DNA from: an uncultured Collinsella sp.
GTDB taxonomy: Bacteria; Actinomycetota; Coriobacteriia; Coriobacteriales; Coriobacteriaceae
Length of the DNA stretch: 28,346 bases
Direction of reading: 5' to 3'
NCBI GenBank assembly: GCA_900545075.1
Contig: UQXT01000014.1
Span: forward strand, 1 to 28,346
Each line of letters begins with the position of its first letter. Position 1 is the first letter of the stretch. The translations under genes were made by a program, and so were the position numbers. Shown here in pieces: positions 14,241-22,751 of this stretch. The notes beneath the pieces were generated by a model. That model worked only from the letters and a program-made list of their open reading frames with translations, was not told the DNA's origin and ran no database searches.

Positions 14241-14581
14241 TGGACGTGGAGCGCATGGTGGCGCAGCGGCTCATGGACGAGACCGGCATCGAGGCCGTGC
14301 TCGACGTACCAGCTGACAGGCCCAGCGAGTTCATATCGGTGTCGCAGACCGGATCTAGCCGCAGCGGCTGCATCAACCGTGTGCAGCTCGTGGCGCAGTC
14401 ATGGGCGAAGACCCGCAGACGCGCCGCAGAGATCGCCGAAGCCGTGGAGCACGCAGTGCCGAGTCTCATGGACGAGGAGTGCGTGTTCGAGGCCACGTGC
14501 GGAGACACGTACCGCTGGGACGACCCAGACAGCCGCCAGCGCCGATACCAGACCAACGTAAACGTAACCATTTGCGAATAG
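14240..14581 (+). CDS. Tail terminator / minor tail joining protein
   Basis: I take ATG 14240 behind GGAGGCGGTGAG; a GTG codon immediately before is also in frame. The 113-residue protein shows MVAQRLMDETGIEAVLDVPA, RPSEFISVSQTGSS and an end YQTNVNVTICE, matching tail-terminator proteins that cap the tail tube and meet the head. It is the last joining gene, just ahead of the major tail protein. Confidence 0.75.
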   Translation: MDVERMVAQRLMDETGIEAVLDVPADRPSEFISVSQTGSSRSGCINRVQLVAQSWAKTRRRAAEIAEAVEHAVPSLMDEECVFEATCGDTYRWDDPDSRQRRYQTNVNVTICE

Positions 14582-14589
14582 GAGCCGAC

Positions 14590-15165
14590 ATGGCACTTTT
14601 CAAGAAAAACGAGACCAAGAACGTCTCGTCCACCAAGGGCGTGAAGGGCGGATACATCTTCGTGGCTCCGACCGGCACCACCCTCCCCACAGACATCAAG
14701 ACCAATCTCGCCGAAGCCTTCCTCAATCTCGGCTTCATCTCCGAGGACGGCTACACCGAGTCCGAGGAGACCGACGCCAACGAGCTGAAGGATATGAACG
14801 GCGACCTCATGGACTCCGCCACGACCTCGCGCGTGGAGTCTGCGAAGCTCACGCTCGCGGAGATCAAGGCGCAAACACTCAAGGTCATGTATGGCGCCGA
14901 AAACGTGACCGACCTCGATGGCGTTATCACCGTCGAGCACAACGGCAACAAGGACGAGGCGTGGTCGATCGTGCTCGAACTCGTGCTCAAGAACGGTCGC
15001 CGCTGGCGCAAGGTCGTGCCCTCCGCCAAGTTATCCGAGCTTGACGACCTCAAGCTCGCGGTGAGCGAGATCGCCGGGCGTCAGATCACGCTCAAGTACC
15101 TGGTCGATAGCGACGGAAACACCTGCTACGACTACATCGAGTCGACCGAAACCGCCAGCGCCTAG
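14590..15165 (+). CDS. Major tail (tube) protein
   Basis: The 191-residue protein starts at ATG 14590 behind AGGAGCCGAC. It has a long beta-rich core: GGYIFVAPTGTTLPTDIKTN, FLNLGFISEDGYTESEETDA, KLTLAEIKAQTLKVMYGAEN and ITLKYLVDSDGNTCYDYIES. The LG.ISEDG...S... strand pattern is characteristic of siphovirus tail-tube subunits, which stack as hexamers around the tape measure. It precedes the gpG/gpGT chaperones as expected. Confidence 0.88.
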   Translation: MALFKKNETKNVSSTKGVKGGYIFVAPTGTTLPTDIKTNLAEAFLNLGFISEDGYTESEETDANELKDMNGDLMDSATTSRVESAKLTLAEIKAQTLKVMYGAENVTDLDGVITVEHNGNKDEAWSIVLELVLKNGRRWRKVVPSAKLSELDDLKLAVSEIAGRQITLKYLVDSDGNTCYDYIESTETASA

Positions 15166-15176
15166 GAGGAATGCAG

Positions 15177-15425
15177 ATGACCGAGATCAAGTTTTCCGTC
15201 GACGGCGTTGACGGCGAGTTCGCCGCAGACCTCGACGAGTTGAAGTCCTACAAGACTGTGAAGCAGTTCGCCCGAAGCGAAACCGACCCGGCGGGGATGA
15301 TGGACGCCATGGAGCGCATCTTCATGGGCCGCGACGAGGAGTACATCGAAGTGCTCGGAGGCACCTCCTACGACATGCGCCGCCTGTGCGACGCGGCATT
15401 CGAGGCTGCAAAGGCAAAAAACTAA
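15177..15425 (+). CDS. Tail assembly chaperone, zero-frame product (gpG-like)
   Basis: The 82-residue protein (MTEIKFSVDGVDGEFAADLD, then MMDAMERIFMGRDEEYIEVL) ends at TAA 15423-15425. I prefer ATG 15177 over 15171, because TAGGAGGA abuts the latter but is well spaced from the former. gpG-like chaperones coat the tape measure and bring in tail-tube subunits. Its last codons form the slippery sequence that yields the longer gpGT product. Confidence 0.88.
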   Translation: MTEIKFSVDGVDGEFAADLDELKSYKTVKQFARSETDPAGMMDAMERIFMGRDEEYIEVLGGTSYDMRRLCDAAFEAAKAKN

Positions 15426-15820
15426 TAGGCTTCGCCAGCGACCTCGAGAACAGGCGCGGCGAAGCGATAGCAGACTTCCAGCAGTTCTACGGCATAGCCC
15501 TGCCATTGGATGGAGCGCCCGAAGACCTCGATCGGATGGCGCTTCTCTGGCAGCACCTCCCCGACAACTCGCGCCTCGCCAAGGCGCAGTACCCGCAACT
15601 CAGGTGGAGCACGACCGACTACATGCTCTGGCGTATCGAGCACCAGCTTCGGTGCATCGCCTGGGGCATGGCCGACAAGAAGGACAGGAGCGCGGAGCCT
15701 CCCGAGCCTATCAAGACGCCGGCGCAGCTCGCAGAGCTTGAGCGCCACCGCGCGAACGCGCTGGAAGCCAAGGAAGAGATAGACAAGATCCTGGGGATAG
15801 GAGGGGAAGATGGCGACTAG
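15177..15820 (+). CDS. Tail assembly chaperone gpGT-like, -1 frameshift product
   Basis: The chain follows the short chaperone to AAAAAAC (15416-15422), moves back one base and continues in the overlapping frame as KLIGFASDLENRRGEAIADF to the TGA at 15818-15820. The estimated length is 214 residues. The T-like part holds a hydrophobic/aromatic core (YGIALPLDGA, YPQLRWSTTDYMLWRIEHQL) and a charged C-terminal helix. The second frame has no plausible start of its own. In lambda-like phages a fixed ratio of G to GT is essential for tail length and assembly. Confidence 0.88.
15416..15465 (+). promoter_or_regulatory. Programmed -1 ribosomal frameshift signal
   Basis: The heptamer A AAA AAC lies in the zero frame at 15416-15422, followed immediately by TAA. 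After a 6-base spacer, GCTTCGCC (15429-15436) pairs perfectly with GGCGAAGC (15458-15465), a textbook downstream stimulatory hairpin. Confidence 0.92.
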
Positions 15821-18365
15821 TGTCGGGTCGGCCTATGTGTCCTTGATGCCGTCGATGGATGGCTTCGCGAGCAAAATCGGCAAGGAGTTCGGCAGCCAGG
15901 GCAACGCCGCAGGCAAGGCCTTCGGCGACTCCATGACCGTCGGCATCGACGGCGGGGCCAAGAAGTCCTCGGGCATCCTGACAGGGCTTGGAACCGTAGC
16001 CAAGGGCGTCGCCACTGCGGCGGTGGCCGGGTTCACAGCGCTCACAGGTGCCGTGACCGCGATTGGCGGCGCGGCCCTTTCCGCATATGCAGACTACGAA
16101 CAGCTGGTTGGCGGCGTCGACACCCTGTTCGGCTCCGCGTCGCAGACACTGCAAGGTTATGCCGCAGAGGCATACAAGACATGCGGAATGTCCGCCAACC
16201 AGTACATGACGCAGGCCACGAGCTTCGCGGCCTCGCTCGTCTCGTCGTGCAGCGGCGATGTCGCCAAGGCGGCTGACTACGCGAACATGGCCATGGGCGA
16301 CATGTCGGACAACGTGAACAAGATGGGTTCCGACATGACAGACGTGCAGAACGCCTACCAAGGCTTTGCGAAGCAGAACTACACGATGTTGGACAACTTG
16401 AAGCTCGGCTACGGCGGCACGCAGGCTGAGATGAAGCGCCTTATCGCCGATGCCAACAAGCTGCGCCAGGAGCAGGGCAAGAACGCCGACCTCACGATCG
16501 ACAGCTATGCCGATGTGGTCGAGGCCATCCATACCGTGCAGGAGAACATGGGCATCACCGGCACCACCGCCAAGGAGGCCGCTACCACGATCAGCGGCTC
16601 CATCGGCATGGCGAAGGCCGCGTGGGAGAACTTCATCACCGGACTCGGGCGCGACGACGTCGACTTCTCGCAGCTCACGCAGCAGCTGCTTGAGTCGATC
16701 GGCGCGGTAGCTACGAACGTGGCTCCGAGGGTTGCGCAGATCGGCAAGGGAATCGTCGAGGCGTTCCCGGTTGTGCTGTCTGGCCTTGGCCCAGTCCTTG
16801 GCCCAGTGCTCTCGGAAGCGCTCGCGACTGCTTGGAACATCGCCGTAGGAGCCTTGGCTGAGCTTGGCATACAGCTGCCGACAGTCGACGCTTCCCAGAT
16901 AACGGGGGCGTTCCAAGCGATCGCCGACGCTGCGGCATCCGTCGTAGGCACGTGCAAGTCCGCTTTCGGGAAGCTTGGCGAGCAGATACCGGGCATCTGG
17001 GACACCATCGTCTCGACTATTGGCGGAGCCGTGACGACGATCATCTCGGCGGTGTCGCCGTTCGTGACGTACTTTGCATCGCAGATGCTGCCCGCCATCG
17101 CGTCATTTGCATCTGGCGCAGTCGGCGCGTTCAGCGCCGTGCGGCCTGTCATAGAGCAGCTTGGCTCGACGCTGCTGAACGTCGGCCAGGCCATCCTGCC
17201 CGTGCTACACAACGCCTTCGCGATGATCGTCCCGATCATTTCGCAGGTCATCGGCGTCGCCATGCAGCTTTTCGCTGCGGTAAGCCCGCTCGTGTCGCAG
17301 GTGGGCGCTGCGCTCATGCCGGCAATCACGTCTATCGGCACGGCGCTCGCAAACCTCGCCAACGCCGTGCTGCCGATATTGGCTAGCGGCATGCAGATAG
17401 TGCTCTCCGTGTCTCAGATGCTCATACCGGTAATCCAGACAGTGCTGTCTGTAGTTGGTTCAATCGTGTCCGTCGTGATAACGGTGGCAAGCCAGGTGAT
17501 CTCGGTCGTGGTAAACGCCGCATCCGTCGTAGCCTCGGCCATTGGCCTCGTCATGTCGGTCGTGAGCGGCCTCGTGACTGCGGTTACCACGTTCATCGGC
17601 TCGATCGTATCCGTTGTCGGCGGCGGGATAGCTACCGTGGTCGCCGCCGTTTCAGGCGGCGTGAACGCGGTAGTGGCGTTCGTCGGCTCGCTGGTGTCCT
17701 CAGCGCTCTCGCTCGTGTCCGGCCTCGTCTCCTCGATCGCCGGGTACTTCTCGACCATGGTGTCTACGATGGCGAACGCGGCGCAGCAGGTGTACGCGGC
17801 AGTGACGGGTGCCTTCTCGGCGCTCGTCGGCGCTGTGTCTGGCCATATCGGGAGCCTCATGAACACCATTTCCAGCATCCCCGGCCAGGTAATGGGCTTC
17901 TTCGCAGGCGCTGGGTCGTGGCTCGTCGGTTCCGGTCGCGCGTTGATCAACGGCTTCACGCAGGGCATCCAGAACGCAATCGGCGGCGCCCTTTCCGCCG
18001 TGTCCGGCGCCGTCTCGCAGATCCGCTCGTTCTTCCCGTTCTCGCCCGCAAAGCGCGGCCCATTCAGCGGCCACGGTTATACAACCTACTCGGGCAAGGC
18101 GCTCATGGAGGGATGGGCCGAGGGCATCGGCAGCGGCACGGGGGCGGTCAACTCCGCCATCACGTCGGCGCTAGCCTCCGCGAGCTCGCTTATCGGCTCG
18201 GGCATCACGGTCGCTCCGTCGGTTGCCGTTGCCGGGGCAGGTGCCGCCGGCACGACCTACAACGTCACGGTCAATGGAGGAAGTGTAAACGCAGACCAGC
18301 GGATCATGCAGGCGGTTGACGTTCTGGTCTCCGCAGCCAAGCGGTCCGCAGGGTCGGGAAGGTAG
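15810..18365 (+). CDS. Tail tape measure protein
   Basis: At 851 residues this is the longest gene, as usual for a tape measure, which sets tail length and helps DNA entry. The start MATSVGSAYVSLMPSMDGFA and the region GGVDTLFGSASQTLQGYAAE with GMSANQYMTQATSFAASLVS match the TP901-type core. Residues about 400-690 are a long repetitive hydrophobic stretch rich in Val, Ile, Ser and Ala. The end (about 740-770: FFPFSPAKRGPFSGHGYTTY then SGKALMEGWAEGI) is the conserved tape-measure C-terminal motif. AGGAGGGGAAG precedes the ATG, overlapping gpGT by 11 bp. Confidence 0.93.
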   Translation: MATSVGSAYVSLMPSMDGFASKIGKEFGSQGNAAGKAFGDSMTVGIDGGAKKSSGILTGLGTVAKGVATAAVAGFTALTGAVTAIGGAALSAYADYEQLVGGVDTLFGSASQTLQGYAAEAYKTCGMSANQYMTQATSFAASLVSSCSGDVAKAADYANMAMGDMSDNVNKMGSDMTDVQNAYQGFAKQNYTMLDNLKLGYGGTQAEMKRLIADANKLRQEQGKNADLTIDSYADVVEAIHTVQENMGITGTTAKEAATTISGSIGMAKAAWENFITGLGRDDVDFSQLTQQLLESIGAVATNVAPRVAQIGKGIVEAFPVVLSGLGPVLGPVLSEALATAWNIAVGALAELGIQLPTVDASQITGAFQAIADAAASVVGTCKSAFGKLGEQIPGIWDTIVSTIGGAVTTIISAVSPFVTYFASQMLPAIASFASGAVGAFSAVRPVIEQLGSTLLNVGQAILPVLHNAFAMIVPIISQVIGVAMQLFAAVSPLVSQVGAALMPAITSIGTALANLANAVLPILASGMQIVLSVSQMLIPVIQTVLSVVGSIVSVVITVASQVISVVVNAASVVASAIGLVMSVVSGLVTAVTTFIGSIVSVVGGGIATVVAAVSGGVNAVVAFVGSLVSSALSLVSGLVSSIAGYFSTMVSTMANAAQQVYAAVTGAFSALVGAVSGHIGSLMNTISSIPGQVMGFFAGAGSWLVGSGRALINGFTQGIQNAIGGALSAVSGAVSQIRSFFPFSPAKRGPFSGHGYTTYSGKALMEGWAEGIGSGTGAVNSAITSALASASSLIGSGITVAPSVAVAGAGAAGTTYNVTVNGGSVNADQRIMQAVDVLVSAAKRSAGSGR

Positions 18366-18368
18366 CCA

Positions 18369-20678
18369 ATGGGAACCCATACAAGGGAGATACAGATCGC
18401 GGGGCGCAACCGCTGGTATCGCGGCTATATCTCCGTTGACGGCGTGAGCACGGTCAACGACACCACCTCGCGCATAACAATCACCGCCGCGCTCGACGAC
18501 AAGTACGCGGCAGAGTACGGCACGCACTACGACGTGATCGTGAACGGCGTCACCTACAGGTCGCGCGACGTGCTGCTCAACAACTACGGCAACTGGGCCA
18601 CGCGCGACGCCGTGACCTTCACCGTGGACGTCGGGCGCGGAGCCAGCGGCTGGAACTGCTCCGTGCAGATCCACGTCTACGGCAAGACGTACAACAACTA
18701 CTACGGCAGCGCCGGCGGAGATGCCTGGGCAACAGAGTACGCTTGGATTCCCCAGCGCGGGTACTCGCAACCGCATCCGCCCAAGAACCCGAAGCTGGCC
18801 CGCGTTTCCGACACATCCCACAAGATCACGTGGGACGTCGACTACACGGGCATGGACGGCGCGTACCCCTGGGCTGGCGTGTATGTAGACCGCCGCACCG
18901 ACGACGGCTCATGGGTGAACATCGCCGACGTCTCGTGGGACGTGACCAACTACACCGACAACTCGACGACCGCAGGACACAAGTACGAGTACCGCCTTTG
19001 CGCCCACGGCCCTGGCGGCAACTCCGCACACATCTCGTGCGGAACCACGTACACAACTCCGTCGGCACCTTCGCGCATCGATGCCGTCAAGGCCGGCGCG
19101 TCCGAGGTGACGCTGCGCGTCTACGGGGCGTGGTGGTACGCCAGCGCATGGGATGTTCAGCGATCAGGCGACGACGGGAAGACGTGGGCGGCGGTCTCGA
19201 CCACCACCGAGGGCGAAGACCCCGCATGGGTAGACCTGCACGACACCTCCGCGCCTGCCGGCACGATCGTCTACCGCGTCAGGGCCAAGCGCGGTAGCCT
19301 AACGTCTTCGTGGGTCGAATCGAATTCCGTGACCACGATCACGCCGCCTCTCGCACCGAAGGTCACCGCCGACCATGTTGTGCCAACGGGGTCGGCGGCA
19401 TCCGTCTCGTGGGTGCCCAACCACCCCGACGGCTCGGCGCAGTTCGCCGCGCAGCTTGAGCTCGTCGGCAGCGAGACGATAACGAAGTCGTACACGACCG
19501 AGAAAAGCGCATCGGTCACACTCACGAAGGGAAGCTGGAAAGCCCGCGTTCGCACGAAGGGACTGCACGCCGATTGGGGCGCTTGGTCTGGCTATGCGGC
19601 GATAACGGTCGCCGACTACCCGCAGTGCTGGGTCGCCTCCCCCGCTACCGACGGCATGCTTGTCGATGCGGTGCCGCTCATGGTGCAAGTCGCCGCAACC
19701 GACGAAACTGGCATCGCGCAGGCGACGCTCACGCTCGCAGAGGTCGGCGGCGCGACGGTCGCCACGGCAGACGTCACGAACCTGAAGCCCGTGAGTTTCG
19801 GCAGCTACGCCACCATACGCAACGGCATCGACTATCTGCTCACGCTCACGGTCAAGGGCGGCTCTGGCCTGTCCAAGACGGCCATGCGCCGCTTCAAGAC
19901 GCACTGGGCGGAACCGGCCATCCCAGACGTGTCACTGTCGTACGACGATGCGCTGGCGTGCCACGTGAAGGTGCGTAACAGCCTCTCGTCATACGAGATC
20001 GAGCAGACCACGCTCGTAGGCCCCATGGCGGCCGACGAGGTGAGCAATGAGCTTTCCATGCTAGGCACGATCACAGTCGATGGTGACGCGCTGGTGCTCG
20101 GCAACGCCTCCCGCTGCTCCGCCTTCACGGTGGAGCGCGTGGCGTACGGCGGCGATGCCGTCATAGCATCCGGCGTGCTCGACTCTCAAGAGACGATTGA
20201 CCGCGTGCCGCCGCTAAACACCGACTACGAGTACAAGGTCACTGGGTACGCCGACAACGGCACCTCGTCGCAGACCGTGACCGATGCCAACGTGTTCGCG
20301 CACGGGATGGCGCTTAACTTCGGCCAGGATGCATCGACCGTGCTCGTGCTCGACTACAACGGCGACTACTCGACAAGCTCTCAGCGATCCGTGGAGACAT
20401 ACCACTTCGCCGATGGCGGCGAGAACGGCGACCTGCCCATTTCGTACATGCTCGACGAGCTGAACAAAAAGACCTCGCTCTCATGGGAGATGAAGCGCGA
20501 CGGCCACGACAGGTACATACGGATTATGGACGAGCAGTGGAGGGGATGGTGGCGCGGACATGCGGGCGAACGCGCATACGGCCCCATGGACTTCGACATG
20601 TCTGTGAAGGGTGCAGGCATCTGGAAGGGTTCGGCCAACGTCACGCACAACGTCTTCGAGGAGCCGATAAATGGCTGA
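18369..20678 (+). CDS. Fibronectin type III tail protein (minor tail/fibre)
   Basis: A 769-residue beta-rich protein. Residues 1-134 form an N-terminal domain (HTREIQIAGRNRWYRGYISV). Three immunoglobulin-like FN3-type segments follow, starting near 135 (PPKNPKLARV), 230 (SAPSRIDAVKAG) and 326 (LAPKVTADHVVP), each with the FN3-type Trp and Tyr anchors. The C-terminal part (from about 416) ends in SYMLDELNKKTSLSWEMKRD and a region resembling distal tail proteins. FN3 modules are common on tails and may bind cell-surface sugars. Position after the tape measure suggests a distal tail or minor tail role. Exact subunit identity is uncertain. Confidence 0.78.
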   Translation: MGTHTREIQIAGRNRWYRGYISVDGVSTVNDTTSRITITAALDDKYAAEYGTHYDVIVNGVTYRSRDVLLNNYGNWATRDAVTFTVDVGRGASGWNCSVQIHVYGKTYNNYYGSAGGDAWATEYAWIPQRGYSQPHPPKNPKLARVSDTSHKITWDVDYTGMDGAYPWAGVYVDRRTDDGSWVNIADVSWDVTNYTDNSTTAGHKYEYRLCAHGPGGNSAHISCGTTYTTPSAPSRIDAVKAGASEVTLRVYGAWWYASAWDVQRSGDDGKTWAAVSTTTEGEDPAWVDLHDTSAPAGTIVYRVRAKRGSLTSSWVESNSVTTITPPLAPKVTADHVVPTGSAASVSWVPNHPDGSAQFAAQLELVGSETITKSYTTEKSASVTLTKGSWKARVRTKGLHADWGAWSGYAAITVADYPQCWVASPATDGMLVDAVPLMVQVAATDETGIAQATLTLAEVGGATVATADVTNLKPVSFGSYATIRNGIDYLLTLTVKGGSGLSKTAMRRFKTHWAEPAIPDVSLSYDDALACHVKVRNSLSSYEIEQTTLVGPMAADEVSNELSMLGTITVDGDALVLGNASRCSAFTVERVAYGGDAVIASGVLDSQETIDRVPPLNTDYEYKVTGYADNGTSSQTVTDANVFAHGMALNFGQDASTVLVLDYNGDYSTSSQRSVETYHFADGGENGDLPISYMLDELNKKTSLSWEMKRDGHDRYIRIMDEQWRGWWRGHAGERAYGPMDFDMSVKGAGIWKGSANVTHNVFEEPING

Positions 20679-21756
20679 TTGGGGAAAACCGTTTCTCACC
20701 TCGTTCCGCTTCATGCGCGTAGACCGCGCAAGCGGCAACGAGGTCGATAGAATCACGAACATAAAGAACGGCGGGTGCATTGAGCGCAACCAGGACAAGG
20801 ATTACACCACAGGGCAGGTCGATTACTCCGGGGCGCTCGATATCGGGGCAGATCTGCTGCGGGTGTACCTCGATGCCGACTTCGGTGGCGCGTCAGTCAG
20901 TGAGGCGCTGGGGACTTTCGTTGTCTCAGAGCCGAAAAGGACTAGGCGCGGCGTCAACTCAACCGGCACGGCAGACCTGTCGGGCAGGCTGTCGGAGGTT
21001 GCGGAGGACGAATTCGATGCCCCATTCACGGTGGCGGCTGGAACCATGGTTGTCCCCTACGTCGTAAAGCTGCTCAAGGCGGCTGGCTTCGCTGACGTGA
21101 TCGCCGACGGCTCCGACTACAAGCTAGCGCAGGATTGGACGCTCGGAATCGATTCGGGCGACATGAGGCTGTCGAAGCGCCTGGCGGCGTGCAACGCGCT
21201 GCTCGACGTGGCGGGCTTCCGCGCCGTCGACGAGGACGCCTACGGAAGGCCCGTACTTCGCAAATATAGGGAGCCGCAGGACAGGCCCGTTTCCATGACC
21301 CTTCGAGAGGGCGCGGGCGCACGCTTCATCAACGAAGTCGTGGACGAGCTTGACCGCTCTGGCGTGGCGAACGTCGTGCACTGCGACTACGAAACGCAGG
21401 ATGCCTTCTACCGTGGAACGGCCATCGACTCAGACCCCGACAGCCCATACTCCACGGTTTCGCGCGGTTGGCGCAAGACGGCCACGTACAGCTACAGCGA
21501 CCTGCCCGAGGGGTCTACCGATGCCGAGAGACAGAGGAACGCCGATGCCAAGGCCAACGAGATGCTGCGAACACAGCAGAGCGCTATCCGTAGAGTCACG
21601 GTCAAGCGGACGTACGCGCCTATCGCGTGCGGCGATGCCGTGATGGTCGATTGGGCAAGCGCCGGCATCAGCGGCAAGTTCGCGGTGAGGACTGCGACTC
21701 TCACGCTCGTGGGAGGATGCCCAATCGAGATGGAGGTGAAGAGGTATGAGCGATGA
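20671..21756 (+). CDS. Tail hub / baseplate-like protein
   Basis: The 361-residue protein overlaps the FN3 gene by 8 bp. It starts with a beta-rich segment (WGKPFLTSFRFMRVDRASGN; YTTGQVDYSGALDIGADLLR), then a region with MVVPYVVKLLKAAGFADVIA and AACNALLDVAGFRAVDEDAY, and ends with strands of gp27/hub character (CGDAVMVDWASAGISGKFAV). Such hub proteins carry the tail tip in siphoviruses. Family call is by layout and position. Confidence 0.72.
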   Translation: MADWGKPFLTSFRFMRVDRASGNEVDRITNIKNGGCIERNQDKDYTTGQVDYSGALDIGADLLRVYLDADFGGASVSEALGTFVVSEPKRTRRGVNSTGTADLSGRLSEVAEDEFDAPFTVAAGTMVVPYVVKLLKAAGFADVIADGSDYKLAQDWTLGIDSGDMRLSKRLAACNALLDVAGFRAVDEDAYGRPVLRKYREPQDRPVSMTLREGAGARFINEVVDELDRSGVANVVHCDYETQDAFYRGTAIDSDPDSPYSTVSRGWRKTATYSYSDLPEGSTDAERQRNADAKANEMLRTQQSAIRRVTVKRTYAPIACGDAVMVDWASAGISGKFAVRTATLTLVGGCPIEMEVKRYER

Positions 21757-22003
21757 ACTCATGTCGGCCATGCGCCGATACGGCGCCGCGATGGCCGATG
21801 CGACCGCCAACGACCCTCCCGGCCAGCAGGCGTGCTACGGAACGGTGAATTCCGTATCCGGAGCCACCATGGCCGTATCGGTGAAGGGGGCATCCCTGAA
21901 GCTCCCGTACACCACCTCATGCTCGGGAGCCAAGGCAGGCGACCGATGCATCATCCAGGCAATCGGCCCGCACGCCATCGTGATCGGCGTGCTAGCTAAG
22001 TAA
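21746..22003 (+). CDS. Small tail-tip protein (OB-fold spike-like)
   Basis: An 85-residue protein overlapping the hub by 11 bp, with GGAGGTGAAGAGGT before ATG. After a short helix it has five strand-like stretches (ACYGTVNSVSGATMAVSVKG, LPYTTSCSGAKAGDRCII, HAIVIGVLAK) typical of a small OB-like barrel, such as those found in spike or hub complexes. No signature is decisive. Confidence 0.65.
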   Translation: MSDELMSAMRRYGAAMADATANDPPGQQACYGTVNSVSGATMAVSVKGASLKLPYTTSCSGAKAGDRCIIQAIGPHAIVIGVLAK

Positions 22004-22013
22004 AGGAGGTGCG

Positions 22014-22739
22014 ATGGCAGATACCAACAAAGGCGCGGCGCTGCTGCTCAACGATGCGGGCAATATCGACCGCGTCAGAACCACCGACGGCTCGATCTTC
22101 CGCATCGAGTCGACGCTATCGATGGAGGCCGCCGAAGAGGCCAAGACGGCAGCGGCGAACTGCAACACCGCGACTGAAAGCGCCGAAGCGGCAGAGAAGA
22201 CGCGCGTGTCCAACGAGAACGCTCGGAAAACGGCTGAGACCGAGCGCGGCAACAACGAGACAACCCGCAAGAACAACGAGACGTCGCGCAAGAACGCCGA
22301 GACAACACGTCAAAACAACGAAACCGCGCGAAAGAATGCCGAAACCACGCGCCAGAACAACGAGACGAGCCGATCGAACGCCGAGATCGAACGCAAAAAG
22401 GCCGAAAGCCAGCGCCATGACGAGCATATCGCCGACCAACAGGCATCGAGCAACGCGACCTCGGCGGCAAACGGCGCGGCATCGCGTGCTGACGCGGCGG
22501 CCAACCAGGCGTTGCAGATCGCCAACTCCGTTGCGCAAGGCAGCGTAGGAAGCTCGGACGTCGCGGAGCTGCGTGCCCAGAATACGAAGCTCGCAACGCT
22601 TTTGGCGAACTCGACGGGTCAGTTCATATACATGGGCGGAACAGTCTACTGCCCGGCTTCAAAGGCATCGGCGAGCGGGGTGACCGTAACGTTCGGCTCA
22701 ACATGCTCCGCAAGCGGCAACACCATCACATTGATTTAA
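22014..22739 (+). CDS. Fibre-like protein with heptad-repeat coiled coil
   Basis: The 241-residue protein has an N-terminal attachment-like domain (ADTNKGAALLLNDAGNIDRV), then a long helix of seven-residue units, RKNAETT, RQNNETA, RKNAETT and so on (about residues 64-135). A Gly/Ser-poor helix and a small beta C-terminus (FIYMGGTVYCPASKAS, ending GNTITLI) follow. The heptads suggest a trimeric coiled-coil shaft. It lies immediately upstream of the DGR target with only a ribosome site between, so it may support the variable tip. GGAGGTGCG precedes the ATG. Confidence 0.75.
   Translation: MADTNKGAALLLNDAGNIDRVRTTDGSIFRIESTLSMEAAEEAKTAAANCNTATESAEAAEKTRVSNENARKTAETERGNNETTRKNNETSRKNAETTRQNNETARKNAETTRQNNETSRSNAEIERKKAESQRHDEHIADQQASSNATSAANGAASRADAAANQALQIANSVAQGSVGSSDVAELRAQNTKLATLLANSTGQFIYMGGTVYCPASKASASGVTVTFGSTCSASGNTITLI
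22224..22410 (+). repeat. 21-bp degenerate tandem repeats encoding heptads
   Basis: About nine imperfect 21-bp units (pattern CGC-AA-AAC-AA/GCC-GAG-AC) encode R-(K/Q)-N-(N/A)-E-T-x heptads. Codons for the same residue vary (AAC/AAT, GAG/GAA, ACA/ACC/ACG), so the protein repeat is kept while the DNA has diverged. Confidence 0.75.
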
Positions 22740-22751
22740 GAAGGAAACGAA

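Noticed and set aside
15711..16916. A 401-codon minus-strand frame across the chaperone and tape measure genes
   Set aside because: Shadow of two well-supported plus-strand genes, no motif and no neighbours on that strand.
22009..22548. A second frame overlapping the heptad-repeat protein
   Set aside because: Arg/Thr-rich shadow caused by the 21-bp repeats; the 22014 frame has a good ribosome site and a sensible C-terminus.
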